In this document: piece by piece, positions 54,872 to 64,000 of the stretch
Layout of the letters: every line of letters begins with the position of its first letter
Position numbering within the stretch: the stretch's first letter is position 1
Assembly (NCBI RefSeq): GCF_029626265.1
Contig: NZ_JARUBN010000001.1
Location: forward strand, 62,001-126,000
Source: Micromonospora sp. WMMD1102
GTDB taxonomy: Bacteria; Actinomycetota; Actinomycetes; Mycobacteriales; Micromonosporaceae
Reading direction: 5' to 3'
Length of the DNA stretch: 64,000 nucleotides
Position numbers and translations under genes: made by a program
The notes under the pieces: model-generated
Seen by the model: the letters and a program-made list of their open reading frames with translations, nothing else
The model's database searches: none
What the model was told of the DNA's origin: nothing

Positions 54872-57800
54872 GGACGGTCAGCAGTCAACCGGCCGGATCA
54901 TCACCTTCTATTCGTACAAAGGTGGCACGGGCCGGACGATGGCGTTGGCCAACGTCGCCTGGCTGTTGGCCAGTAACGGCTACCGAGTGTTAGCCATCGA
55001 CTGGGACCTGGAGTCTCCCGGCCTGCACCGCTACTTCCATCCGTTCTTGGTCGACAAGGAGCTGCGCGACTCGCACGGCGTGATCGACCTGGTCCGTGAG
55101 TACGCCAAGGCGGCGACGCGGCCGGCTGAGGACGGCTCGGGGGTGCTGGATTCGGCCGAGGTGTCCGAACTGGCCCGGGTCCAGCGCTACGCCAGCTCGC
55201 TGGAGTTCCCCTTCCCGAACGACGGCGGGATCGACCTGGTGCCGGCGGGACGGCAGGGCCCCGAGTACTCGGCCCGGGTCAGCACCTTCAACTGGGACGA
55301 CTTCTACGACCGTCTCGGCGGCGCGGTCTTCCTGGACGCGTTTCGCAAGGACCTCCGAGCCAACTACGACTACATCCTGATCGACAGTCGGACCGGGCTC
55401 AGCGACACCGCCGGCATCTGCACCGTGGTGCTGCCGGACGTGCTGGTCAACTGCTTCACCATGAGCACCCAGAGCATCCAGGGTGCGGTCTCGGTGGCCC
55501 GGTCGATCCGCAACCACCGGCGGGGCCGACCGGTCCAGATCTACCCGGTACCGAGTCGGGTGGAGGACGGCGAGCAGGTCAAGCTGGAACGCAGCCGTAC
55601 GCACGCCCGGCAGCAGTTCGAACCCTTCGTCCGGGCGCTGGAACGGCAGAACGTCGACAAGTACTGGGGCTCCGTCGAGATCCCCTACAAGGTCTACTAC
55701 GCCTACGAGGAAATCCTCGCCGCGTTCGGTGATCGGCCCCGCCAGGAGGGGACGCTGCTGGCCGCGTACGAGCGACTGGCCGGGATGGTGATCGGCTCGC
55801 CAATCGAGCTGCCGATCCTGATCCCGGAGGCCAACCGGCTGCGTTGGCTGGCCGACTTCGAACGCCGTACCCCACTGACGCCGGGCGAGGTCGTGATCAG
55901 TTACGTCCTGCGGGACCGCATCTGGGCCGAGTGGATCGCGGCCGAGTTGAACCGGGTCAGCATCCCCAGCCGGCTGGTCGAGCAACACCTGTCGGTGGAC
56001 GAGGTCGGCCGGGCCGACCGGATGCTGGTGCTGCTCTCCCAGGAGTACGCGCGTTCCCGCGACGCGACGCGGCTGTGGCGGCGCGGACACGAGAGGGAGC
56101 ACAACGGCCCTGGTCGATTTATCGTCCCGATTAGGTTGGACACCACCCCCACCCCGCCGGTGTTCGAGGAGCGGGACGTGGTGGACCTGCACGGGGTGTC
56201 GGCGACGCGGGCCCGGGACACTCTCCTGACGGCCCTCGACCTGGTGGAGGTGCCGTCGTCACCCGGTCCCGGGAGTGGTGGCCAGACCTGGCCGCGGTTC
56301 CCGGCGGCGCTGCCCCCGGTCTGGCGGGTACCGGCTCGGAACCCGGCGTTCACCGGCCGGGCCGCCATCCTGGAAACCCTGCGGAACCGGCTGCACCGGC
56401 ATCCGACGGCACAGCCCCTGGCGTTGCTCGGTCTGGGCGGCGTCGGCAAGACCCAGATCGCCCTGGAGTACGCACACCGGTTCGCCGCCTACTACGAGAT
56501 CGTCTGGTGGATCTCGGCGGACCAGCCACAAATCGTCCGGACCGAGCTGGCCAAACTTGCCGGACAGCTCAAGCTACAGTCCGGGCCGACCGTGAACGAG
56601 CAGGTCGACGCCGTTCTCCAGGCGTTACGGCAGGGCGACCTGTTCCCTCGATGGCTGATCATCTTCGACAACCCGGAAGAGCCGGAGCAACTCCGGGAGT
56701 TCCTGCCCGACGGCCCCGGAGACGTCATCGTCACCACCCGCAACCAGAGCTGGACACACGTTGCCGAGTACCTGGAGATCGGGGTCTTCGAGCGGACCGA
56801 GAGCGTCGAGCTGATCTCCCGGCGAGTCGAGACGATGGTGCCGAGCGACGCCGACGCGGTGGCCGAGCGACTGGGCGATCTTCCGTTGGTGGTGGAGCAG
56901 GCGGCGGCCTGGTTGGCCACCACGGCAATGCCGGTGCGGAACTACCTGCGGCTACTGGACACCCGGCTGCCCGAGATGTTGGCGGAGAAGCCGCCCCAGG
57001 GCTATCCGACCTCGGCGGCGGTCGCCTGGAACCTGTCGCTGCAACGGCTGCGGGAGAGCCGGCCCGCAGCCGCCCGGCTGCTGGAACTCTTCTCGTTCTT
57101 CTCCCCCGAGCCGATCCCGACCTGGCTGCTCCAGACGCCCCGGATGGTCGAAGAGTTGGCCAAGGTCGACCGGGCGATGCGGGACCCGCTGCTGCACGGA
57201 TCGCTGATCCAGGATATCGGTCGGTATGCGCTTGCCCGGGTTGATCCAACAATCAACGCGATTCGGGTTCACCGGCTGGTACAAGCGGTGATCAGGGACG
57301 CGATGAGCGTCGAGGCGAGGGCGGAGAGTCGGGTGCAGGTGCAGGAGATCCTCGCGGCCACGTCGGCCGCGAGGCAGGGTGGGGTGGACGACCAGGAGAA
57401 CTGGTCGACCTACGAGGAGCTGCGCCCCCATCTCGAGCCTTCCGGCGCGCTGGAGTCCCAGGACGACGCGACGCGACAGCTGGTCCTCGACATGGTGCGC
57501 TACCTCTGGCTGCGCGGAGACCTGGCCGGCAGCGAGGAGTTGGCCGAGGCGACCCTGAAGCAGTGGTCGACGATGTTCGAGGTGGAGGACGCCCTGGCGC
57601 TGCGCCTGCGCGTCCAACTCGCCAACGTGGTGCGGAACGCCGGCCGTTTCCAGGAATCGTTCGCGATCAGCCGGGACGTGCTGCCCCGGCTCGAGGGCTT
57701 GGTGGGCCCCGACCACTTCTACACGCTCGAAGCGGCGGGCGGACTCGCCGCCGACCTGAACGCCGCGGGCGAGTACACGGAGGCGGCGGAGCGGAACCGG

Positions 57801-58790
57801 ACGAGTTGGGCTCGCTGGCGGAGCGCCTACGGCGACGACTTCTTCCGGACACTGGGTGCCGCGAACAACGTGGCGTGGTCGGAACGGTTACTCGGGAACT
57901 ACGGCGAGGCGGCCCGGATCGACGCGGACACCCTGCGTCGTCGGCGAAAGGTGCACGGCGGGCGGGACAGGCGGACGTTGCACTCGGCGGTTGCCTACGG
58001 TCGCGACCTCCGGGCACTGGGCGACCTTGCCGCGTCCCGCGAAACGCTGACGAAGGCGCTGGAGGAGTGCCGGAGCGTGCTCGGCGACGACGACAAGGTG
58101 ACCCTCTGGGCAGCCAGGAGCCTGGCGGTGACGATCCGCCAGATGGGCCAGCCACAGGACGCCGTCGCGCTGCTCGACGACACCCTGCGCCGATCACACC
58201 AGGTGCTCGGCGAGCGCCACCCGGAGACCAAGCAGTGTCTGCTCGAGTCCGCCTGTCTCCGGTCCGCACTCGGCGAGCACGTCGCGGCGCAGCAGCAGGC
58301 GCGAGAGGCGGTGACCTACTTCCACGAGAAGTCGGGACCGGACCACCCGCTCACCCTGGGCGCCGAGAATGACCTCGGTATCTTCCTGCTCCGGGCCGGA
58401 GATGCCGCAGCCGCGCTGCCGATCCTGGCGGACGCCGCCGAGCGGTTCACAGACCGTCTCTCGGAAGACCACCCCTACACCCTGGCCTGTCGGCTCAACA
58501 TGGCCAACGTGCGGTTCGCCACCGGCGACGCCGCGGATGCCCGACGGCTCGATGAGCGCACTCAGAGCAAACTGGTGGAGCGGTTGGGCGGGAAGCATCC
58601 GACGACGATCGCGGCAACGGCCAACCTCGCGGTCAGTCTCCGGGAGACCGGTGCCGTGCACGACGGCCGACGGCAGCTCCACAAGGCGCTCGAACTGTCC
58701 CGTCGGGTCCTCGGCGAGGAGCATCCCAGCACCGCCGCGATCCGTGACGGCCAGCGCACCAACATCGATATCGAGCTCGAACCGAGCTAG
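54852..58790 (+). CDS. fxsT: FxsT: ParA-like ATPase / TIR / NB-ARC / TPR protein of the FxSxx system
   Basis: About 1312 residues from ATG 54852 (ATG 54858 is close behind). Residues ~15-60 hold a deviant Walker A ('FYSYKGGTGRTMALANVAWL') and 'LAIDWDLESPGLHRYFHPFL', as in ParA/MinD-type ATPases. Residues ~342-460 ('EVVISYVLRDRIWAEWIAAE', 'RMLVLLSQEYARSRDATRLW') are TIR-like. An NB-ARC unit follows ('LLGLGGVGKTQIALEYAHRF', near 526; 'WLIIFDNPEEPEQLREFLPD'). Residues ~850-1312 are TPRs ('LGAANNVAWSERLLGNYGEA'). The whole is a STAND-type switch that may sense the peptide or a stress and act with FxsC. Confidence 0.9.
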   Translation: MIMNNPEDGQQSTGRIITFYSYKGGTGRTMALANVAWLLASNGYRVLAIDWDLESPGLHRYFHPFLVDKELRDSHGVIDLVREYAKAATRPAEDGSGVLDSAEVSELARVQRYASSLEFPFPNDGGIDLVPAGRQGPEYSARVSTFNWDDFYDRLGGAVFLDAFRKDLRANYDYILIDSRTGLSDTAGICTVVLPDVLVNCFTMSTQSIQGAVSVARSIRNHRRGRPVQIYPVPSRVEDGEQVKLERSRTHARQQFEPFVRALERQNVDKYWGSVEIPYKVYYAYEEILAAFGDRPRQEGTLLAAYERLAGMVIGSPIELPILIPEANRLRWLADFERRTPLTPGEVVISYVLRDRIWAEWIAAELNRVSIPSRLVEQHLSVDEVGRADRMLVLLSQEYARSRDATRLWRRGHEREHNGPGRFIVPIRLDTTPTPPVFEERDVVDLHGVSATRARDTLLTALDLVEVPSSPGPGSGGQTWPRFPAALPPVWRVPARNPAFTGRAAILETLRNRLHRHPTAQPLALLGLGGVGKTQIALEYAHRFAAYYEIVWWISADQPQIVRTELAKLAGQLKLQSGPTVNEQVDAVLQALRQGDLFPRWLIIFDNPEEPEQLREFLPDGPGDVIVTTRNQSWTHVAEYLEIGVFERTESVELISRRVETMVPSDADAVAERLGDLPLVVEQAAAWLATTAMPVRNYLRLLDTRLPEMLAEKPPQGYPTSAAVAWNLSLQRLRESRPAAARLLELFSFFSPEPIPTWLLQTPRMVEELAKVDRAMRDPLLHGSLIQDIGRYALARVDPTINAIRVHRLVQAVIRDAMSVEARAESRVQVQEILAATSAARQGGVDDQENWSTYEELRPHLEPSGALESQDDATRQLVLDMVRYLWLRGDLAGSEELAEATLKQWSTMFEVEDALALRLRVQLANVVRNAGRFQESFAISRDVLPRLEGLVGPDHFYTLEAAGGLAADLNAAGEYTEAAERNRTSWARWRSAYGDDFFRTLGAANNVAWSERLLGNYGEAARIDADTLRRRRKVHGGRDRRTLHSAVAYGRDLRALGDLAASRETLTKALEECRSVLGDDDKVTLWAARSLAVTIRQMGQPQDAVALLDDTLRRSHQVLGERHPETKQCLLESACLRSALGEHVAAQQQAREAVTYFHEKSGPDHPLTLGAENDLGIFLLRAGDAAAALPILADAAERFTDRLSEDHPYTLACRLNMANVRFATGDAADARRLDERTQSKLVERLGGKHPTTIAATANLAVSLRETGAVHDGRRQLHKALELSRRVLGEEHPSTAAIRDGQRTNIDIELEPS

Positions 58791-58825
58791 GAGTTGCGAC
58801 CGTCGGGTGGCAGGACGTCGACGGG

Positions 58826-60665
58826 TCAGGGGCTCAGGGGTAGCGCCATGGCCAGCCAGCCCGCGACGTGCACCGGATCGACCTCGCCGGTCGAGGTCAG
58901 GAACAACCCGCTGACCAACTCGGGGTGCTCGGTGAGGGCCTTCGAAGCGCCCGTCGTACCGCCCTGAGCGCGAGCCAGCGCCACGGCGAGCCCGACCCAA
59001 CAGTCCAAGGTCGTCGGGGCGGAGATCGGCCGCGTACGCGGTCACGGCCTCGTCGTACCGGCCGTCGAGGTAGGCGACGTCCGCTGGCCTGGTAGCTGCG
59101 GGGGGAGCTTCGGCGCCGAGGGTCGGAGCCATCGTGAGGTGGGACCGGATCAGGGTGACGATGGCCGGCTCGGCCGTGCTCGGCGCCGGAAACGCTGGTG
59201 GCGCCCCGGACGACAGCAGGGTGCTCGGATCGGTCGAGGGGGCCAGCCAGGCTGGCCGAGGTGCGTCGGCCAGATTGGCGAGACGGGACGGGTCCGGCCC
59301 GGCGTTCAGCAGTCGCCACCGCACGACGTACGCGAGCGCGGCGTCGGCGGCGGCCCGGTCGATCTCCAACGGCAGCGGTTCCCCGCCCCAGCCGTCCAGG
59401 CGCTCGCGCAACAGTGTGACGAACCGGGTGCCGAGTTCGGTCAGCTCACCCGAGGCCAGCAGGCTGTGCACGGCGAGCAGCGTGAGTCGGCGCCAGAGTG
59501 CGAACTCGAAGTGGGCGGTCCGGAGGCCGTCCGGGTCGGTCGAGATCAGGCGCCGGCGCCGCCAGAAGTCGCAGACCCCGACATGTGCGTCGGCGCCGTG
59601 CAGCAGCGCGGAGATGGGACGAGGGTCGGAACGCCATGGAGCGAAGAAACGGGCCGCGCCGCCCGGTCGGTACAACTCAAGAAGGTCGATGACCGCGACC
59701 AGTTTCATGTGCTGGAACTCGTGGATCAGCGAGAGGGCCAGCGCCTCGGGTGGGCAGTTCGTGGTGACGGCCAGCGACCCGTACGCCTGGAACGACGGCG
59801 CTCCCTGGCTCGTACCCTCGTCCGAGGGCACGAGTGGCACGAGAGAGCGGAGCGCCTCGCGCATCCCGCCGGCGTAGTCGGGATAGTCGGCGCCGAGAAT
59901 CGACCATGCCTCGCGACACAACCGGGTGAACCGCCGTGCCGCCGGCCCGTCCAGCCGGGCCGCCGGTTGCCACTGGTGGCAGTTCCGGTACGGGTCGACG
60001 TCCTCGATCGCCACCCGGTGCCCCCGGCCGACCCGCATCGACCGGTACGGAGCCCAGCGGCTGGACTGCCGGGTGAAGGGGCTGGGCACGACGACGTGCC
60101 GGCCCTTGCCGGTGAAGGTCAGCGTGGTCGGCTCGCCGGTCACGCCTACCCGGTCCCCGTCCAGTCCCACCGCCGTCCCCAACGTGGGAAGCAGTACCAC
60201 GCCGTCCCGGACGGGGAGCGTGAGCTCGAAGGACAACCCTGCCCTTGCCCCCGCGGCCGCGGCCAGCGCGGTCAGATAGCCGAGGTCTGCCAAGGTCTGC
60301 CGGTCGGCGCGGCCGTCACCGGTCGGCGCCAGTTGTCGAAGGCAGGCACCTGCCCAGGCGTCCAGGTACGGGTGGGCCAGGATCGTCCGGACGACATCCG
60401 GGCGGGCCGAACCCGCCGCAACCAGCAGTCGCATCGCCTGCTCCACAGCGGCACCGACAACGCCGCCGAGCTGTGCCGCGCGTTGTGCGATGGCCAGCAG
60501 TTGCACCGTGCGCTTCGAGCGCTGGCTGGCGGTGAGCACCGCGAGATCACCCGGTCTGCCGCCGCCGTGCGCGAGCGCGGTGAACTGCTCGATGGTCAGC
60601 CCATGGCGTCGAAGCTGCTTGTCCTGCACACGCCCGTCCTGCGACGTCCCTGGCGCCGTTCGCAC
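58826..60665 (-). CDS. HExxH-motif protein of the FxSxx locus, frameshifted near its end
   Basis: Start GTG 60665 (GTG 60629 is an alternative). 'LTIEQFTALAHGGGRPGDLA', 'SLIHEFQHMKLVAVIDLLEL' (HEFQH codons 59709-59723) and 'LYRPGGAARFFAPWRSDPRP' define the HExxH-domain family found with fxsA-B. After 'YAADLRPDDL' the frame fails; shifting by one base at about 59006-59009 resumes with 'DCWVGLAVALARAQGG' and ends 'DPVHVAGWLAMALPLSP' at 58826. With one base removed the protein is ~612 residues, complete for the family. It may be a sequencing error or a recent mutation. Confidence 0.8.
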
Positions 60666-60717
60666 GGGTCCCGAGCGTAGTTCCTTGATCTCCGCTCGGT
60701 CTGTCGGCGCGCCGCTG

Positions 60718-61539
60718 TCATCCGGGAGACCGGCCGCACTCCGACGTCTGTCGGTGTCGGGGAAGCCAGCTCTCCGCGTACGTCACGGCAGCGGCGACGG
60801 GGAAGAGCCGGGCCGCTCCAGCACCCACCCCGCCGGTCCGGACCGTACCTGTCGACAGCGATTCGAAATCCTTGCCCAGTTCGGCGAAATCGCGGTCGTC
60901 CAGTACCGCCGCCGGGTAGCTGATCCACTCCCGCCGGCCCTCCGGAGTCGTCACCACGCAGCGGTTCGTCCGACGCCCCAGCCCCGGCAGCCGGTACTCC
61001 GCCAGATGGAACGCGGTGCACCGGTCGTACCCGACGCCGAGCAGCAGCGTCTCGCCACCGACCGACTCGACGGCGCCGAGCGGCGACTCCGGACCGATCT
61101 CGGAGGTGATCGGATGCCGGGCGGTCAGTTCCGCCGCCCGGGCGCCGACCGCGGCGAACGAGGTCTGTGGATGGCCGCTGCGCGCGGCACCGGGCCAGGT
61201 GCGGACCGTCTCGGCGATCAGCCCCAGTTCCCGGCACGGGGTGACGGCAGGGTCGAACGCCGGCAGCTCGGCCCGGATCGTCGGCCACCAGGACTCGGGG
61301 ACCCGGACGTGCGACCAGCGGGACGGATCGCGGTTGTCCCGGCTGAACGCCGGCACGACGAGCGTGCCGCCCTCGCCCAGGACGTCGAGCAGCGCCCGGA
61401 CCACCGTCGGAGCACCTCCGCAGACCCAGCCGAGGGCCCGCAGCGAGGCGTGCAACAGGACCGTGCTGCCGGCCGCCAGGCCGAGCGCGCGCAGGTCCCG
61501 GACGAGACTGCTCCGGGTCTGTGGCTCCGCCTCACCCAT
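60718..61539 (-). CDS. Aminoglycoside N(3)-acetyltransferase family protein
   Basis: 273 residues from ATG 61539. 'STVLLHASLRALGWVCGGAP', 'LLDVLGEGGTLVVPAFSRDN', 'PVTPCRELGLIAETVRTWPG' (with 'FDPAVTPCRELG'), 'SGHPQTSFAAVGARAAELTA' and 'LLLGVGYDRCTAFHLAEYRL' match the AAC(3)/Antibiotic_NAT fold, which acetylates an amino group using acetyl-CoA. Such genes are often seen with FxSxx loci, so the true acceptor may be a different amine; aminoglycoside resistance cannot be assumed. It reads toward the HExxH gene with 52 bases between. Confidence 0.8.
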   Translation of the reverse strand: MGEAEPQTRSSLVRDLRALGLAAGSTVLLHASLRALGWVCGGAPTVVRALLDVLGEGGTLVVPAFSRDNRDPSRWSHVRVPESWWPTIRAELPAFDPAVTPCRELGLIAETVRTWPGAARSGHPQTSFAAVGARAAELTARHPITSEIGPESPLGAVESVGGETLLLGVGYDRCTAFHLAEYRLPGLGRRTNRCVVTTPEGRREWISYPAAVLDDRDFAELGKDFESLSTGTVRTGGVGAGAARLFPVAAAVTYAESWLPRHRQTSECGRSPG

Positions 61540-61569
61540 GCGACGGGAGTGTGCCAGAAACGGTGCCGG

Positions 61570-62394
61570 TCAGATCCCCTTCGGGTGCCAGACCGTCTTG
61601 GTCTCCAGCAACGCGGTCATCCGGCCGATGCCCGGATCGGCGGCCCAGTCGACCGGACCGGCGGGCGGCCGGAGTACCCGCTTGAGGTTGCCGGCCGCGG
61701 CCCGCTCCAACTCGGCGGCGAGGTCCGGGTCGGCGACCCCGGTCAGGTCCAGCGCGTTCACGTCCATGTGCCCGGCCAGCCAGGGCGCGGTCTCGGCCGG
61801 CCGGCCGGTGAGCAGGTTGACCACCCCACCGGGCAGGTCGGAGGTGGCCAGCACCTCGGAGAGGGTGATCGCGGGCAGCGGGCTCGCCTCGGCGACCAGC
61901 ACCACCACGGTGTTGCCGGTGACGATCGCCGGTGCCACCACGCTGACCAGCCCGAGCAGGGCCGGCTCGGCCGGGGCGACCACCCCGACCACGCCGGTCG
62001 GCTCGGGTGCGGAGAGGTTGAAGTACGGGCCGGCGACCGGGTTGGCGTTGCCGTAAATCTGGGTCAGCTTGTCGGCCCAGCCGGCGTACCAGACCCACCG
62101 GTCGATCGCCTCGTCCACCTCGCCGGCCGGCACGCCGAGGCCGACGAACTGGTCCCGCCGCCCCTCCAGCATCTCGGCGACCCGGTAGAGGATCTGCCCC
62201 CGGTTGTACGCGGTCGCACCCGACCAGCCCTTGACCGCCGCCCGCGCCGCCAGTACGGCGTCCCGGACGTCCTTGCGGGAGGCGAGTGCCACGTTGGAGT
62301 TCTGCACCGGATACGACCGCCCCGACTCGCTGCGCGGGAACTTCCCGCCGATGAAGAGCTTGTACGTCTTGCGTACCGCCACCCGCTCAGACAT
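61570..62394 (-). CDS. Aldehyde dehydrogenase family protein, short form without catalytic Cys
   Basis: 274 residues from ATG 62394, overlapping the full-length partner's stop. 'KTYKLFIGGKFPRSESGRSY', 'RGQILYRVAEMLEGRRDQFV', 'EPTGVVGVVAPAEPALLGLV' and 'LPGGVVNLLTGRPAETAPWL' are the N-terminal NAD-binding half of the family. The catalytic Cys/Glu half is absent and it ends after ~274 residues. Paired full and short forms next to deoC are typical of actinomycetes; the short one may stabilise or regulate the long one. Confidence 0.8.
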   Translation of the reverse strand: MSERVAVRKTYKLFIGGKFPRSESGRSYPVQNSNVALASRKDVRDAVLAARAAVKGWSGATAYNRGQILYRVAEMLEGRRDQFVGLGVPAGEVDEAIDRWVWYAGWADKLTQIYGNANPVAGPYFNLSAPEPTGVVGVVAPAEPALLGLVSVVAPAIVTGNTVVVLVAEASPLPAITLSEVLATSDLPGGVVNLLTGRPAETAPWLAGHMDVNALDLTGVADPDLAAELERAAAGNLKRVLRPPAGPVDWAADPGIGRMTALLETKTVWHPKGI

Positions 62395-63838
62395 CGAGGT
62401 ACGCCTCCAGCCCCTGACGGCCACCCTCCCGGCCGTAGCCCGACTCCTTGTAGCCGCCGAACGGCGAGGTGGGGTCGAACTTGTTGAACGTGTTGGCCCA
62501 GACCACCCCGGCGCGCAGCCGGTCGGCCATCCAGAGGATCCGGGAACCCTTGTCGGTCCAGATCCCCGCCGAGAGACCGTACGGCGTGTTGTTCGCCTTC
62601 TCCACCGCCTCGGCCGGGGTACGGAAGGTGAGCACCGAGAGCACCGGCCCGAAGATCTCCTCCCGGGCGATCCGGTGCGCCTGGCTGACCCCGGTGAAGA
62701 TGGTCGGGGCGAACCAGAAGCCCTGGTCCGGCAGCTCGCACGGCGGGGACCAGCGCTCGGCCCCCTCCGCCGCGCCGATCTCGGTGAGGGTCCGGATCCG
62801 GTCCAGTTGGGCGGCCGAGTTGATCGCGCCGATGTCGGTGTTCTTGTCCAGCGGGTCGCCGACCCGCAGCCGGGCCATCCGGCGCTTGAGCGAGGCGAGC
62901 ACCTCGTCGTACACCGATTCCTGGACCAGCAGCCGGGAGCCGGCGCAGCAGACGTGGCCCTGGTTGAAGAAGATGCCGTTGACGATGCCCTCGACGGCCT
63001 GGTCGACCGGTGCGTCGTCGAAGACGATGTTGGCGGCCTTGCCGCCCAGTTCCAGGGTCAGCTTCTTGCGGCTGCCGGCCACCGAGCGGGCGATCTGCCG
63101 GCCGACCTCGGTGGAGCCGGTGAAGGCGACCTTGTCGATCCCGTCGTGCTCGACCAGCGCCCGGCCGGTCTCGCCGGCCCCGGTGACGATGTTGACCACC
63201 CCGGGCGGCAGGTCGGCCTGCTGGCAGATCTCGGCGAAGAGCAGCGCGCTCAGCGGGGTGGTCTCGGCCGGCTTGAGCACCACCGTGTTGCCGGCGGCCA
63301 GCGCCGGGGCGATCTTCCAGGCCAGCATCAGCAGCGGGAAGTTCCACGGGATGACCTGGCCGGCGACGCCGAGCGGGCGCGGGGCGGGGCCGAAGCCGGC
63401 GTACCCGAGTTTGTCGGCCCAGCCGGCGTAGTAGAAGAAGTGCGCGGCCACCAGCGGCAGGTCGACGTCCCGGGACTCCCGGATCGGCTTGCCGTTGTCC
63501 AGTGACTCCAGTACGGCCAGCTCGCGGGAGCGCTCCTGGACGATCCGGGCGATCCGGAACAGGTACTTGGCCCGGTCCCGGCCCGGCATCGGCCCCCAGA
63601 CCTCGTCGTACGCCCGGCGCGCCGCCCGCACCGCCCGGTCCACGTCACCGGTGCTGGCCGAGGTCACCTCGGCCAGCACTTCCTCGGTGGACGGATTGAT
63701 CGACTTCAGGACTCCGCCGCCACCGGGCTCGACGTTGAGACCCTCGCCATCGACGAACTCGCCGCCGATGAACAGTCCGTACGACGGCTTCAGGTCCACC
63801 ACGGCGCGCGACTCCGGCGCAGGGGCGTATTCGAACAT
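62387..63838 (-). CDS. Aldehyde dehydrogenase, full length
   Basis: 483 residues from ATG 63838. 'GQVIPWNFPLLMLAWKIAPA', 'LPPGVVNIVTGAGETGRALV', 'KLTLELGGKAANIVFDDAPV' (catalytic Glu) and 'NQGHVCCAGSRLLVQESVYD' (catalytic Cys) are complete. It lies two bases after deoC on the same strand, so it probably oxidises acetaldehyde from deoxyribose-5-phosphate cleavage to acetate. The N-terminal ~40 residues contain a Gly-rich insert ('EPGGGGVLKSINPS'). Confidence 0.9.
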   Translation of the reverse strand: MFEYAPAPESRAVVDLKPSYGLFIGGEFVDGEGLNVEPGGGGVLKSINPSTEEVLAEVTSASTGDVDRAVRAARRAYDEVWGPMPGRDRAKYLFRIARIVQERSRELAVLESLDNGKPIRESRDVDLPLVAAHFFYYAGWADKLGYAGFGPAPRPLGVAGQVIPWNFPLLMLAWKIAPALAAGNTVVLKPAETTPLSALLFAEICQQADLPPGVVNIVTGAGETGRALVEHDGIDKVAFTGSTEVGRQIARSVAGSRKKLTLELGGKAANIVFDDAPVDQAVEGIVNGIFFNQGHVCCAGSRLLVQESVYDEVLASLKRRMARLRVGDPLDKNTDIGAINSAAQLDRIRTLTEIGAAEGAERWSPPCELPDQGFWFAPTIFTGVSQAHRIAREEIFGPVLSVLTFRTPAEAVEKANNTPYGLSAGIWTDKGSRILWMADRLRAGVVWANTFNKFDPTSPFGGYKESGYGREGGRQGLEAYLDV

Positions 63839-63840
63839 GC

Positions 63841-64000
63841 TCAGTCCAGGGTGAAGTAGTCGGGGCCGGAGTAGACGCCGGTGGTCAGCTTGGTGCGCTG
63901 CATCAGCAGGTCGTTGAGCAGGCTGGAGGCGCCGAACCGGAACCAGTCCGGGTCGAGCCAGTCCGCCCCGGCGGTCTCGTTGACAAGTACCAGGTATTTG
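63841..64000 (-). CDS. deoC: Deoxyribose-phosphate aldolase, C-terminal part
   Basis: The frame leaves the right edge; the last ~52 residues are visible: 'KYLVLVNETAGADWLDPDWF', 'RFGASSLLNDLLMQRTKLTT', 'GVYSGPDYFTLD'. This is the C-terminal end of actinobacterial DeoC. It splits deoxyribose-5-phosphate into acetaldehyde and glyceraldehyde-3-phosphate. Its position upstream of two aldehyde dehydrogenases supports the call. Confidence 0.85.
   Translation of the reverse strand, partial: KYLVLVNETAGADWLDPDWFRFGASSLLNDLLMQRTKLTTGVYSGPDYFTLD

Overview
The window is high-GC actinomycete DNA. GTG and TTG starts are common, genes overlap by ATGA or GTGA, and the host genes (conservon cvnABCD, FxSxx-COOH peptide locus, BMP-type nucleoside importer, intergenic repeats that read as 'VSARSELASPAVANGGG') point to Micromonosporaceae, for example a Micromonospora relative. 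This assignment rests on gene content and style, not on a database search.

1-22.3 kb: right part of a siphovirus-type prophage. It opens inside the major capsid gene and runs through head completion, tail tube, two tail-assembly chaperones joined by a probable -1 frameshift, tape measure, a 1134-residue tail-tip protein, a lysin and small membrane/holin genes, all on the + strand. Four carbohydrate-type genes sit between capsid and connector (possible glycosyltransferase, sugar C-methyltransferase, GDP-mannose-dehydratase-like enzyme, GT2 transferase), and a further glycosyltransferase sits just before the tail tube gene. A strong two-sided terminator ends the late operon. Beyond it, mostly on the minus strand, lie a Phd-like antitoxin fusion with paired palindromic operators, three coupled small genes, an XRE/TPR regulator, a membrane protein and a tyrosine integrase. 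The right attachment site should lie in or near 22.34-22.65 kb.

22.6-33.5 kb: nucleoside uptake and salvage. A BMP lipoprotein, a double-ATPase subunit (probably CTG-started) and two permeases are followed by cytidine deaminase with a long C-terminal extension, thymidine phosphorylase, a DUF4272 protein, an RlmA-type rRNA methyltransferase and adenosine deaminase. The related deoC gene with two aldehyde dehydrogenases lies at the far right edge (61.6-64 kb), so deoxyribose catabolism flanks the rest.

34-44.3 kb: conservon cvnABCD (NIT/HAMP/ATPase sensor, roadblock protein, DUF742 protein, GTPase), followed on the other strand by a branched-chain-type binding lipoprotein, a 768-residue protein that shares CvnA's C-terminal tail motif, and an acidic conserved protein.

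44.4-50.2 kb: PadR regulator, cydDC exporter genes with low-complexity linkers, and a BlaI/M56 sensor pair. Matching BlaI-type operators lie in front of blaI and in front of cydDC.

50.5-61.5 kb: FxSxx-COOH ribosomal-peptide locus: precursor FxsA (ending FNNYI instead of FxSxx), radical SAM/SPASM enzyme FxsB, TIR-like FxsC, a small unknown protein, the multidomain FxsT (ParA-like ATPase, TIR-like, NB-ARC, TPR), an HExxH protein whose frame is broken once near its end, and an AAC(3)-family acetyltransferase. Between fxsB and fxsC, in reverse orientation, lies the remnant of a second fxsC-fxsT pair collapsed by an internal deletion.
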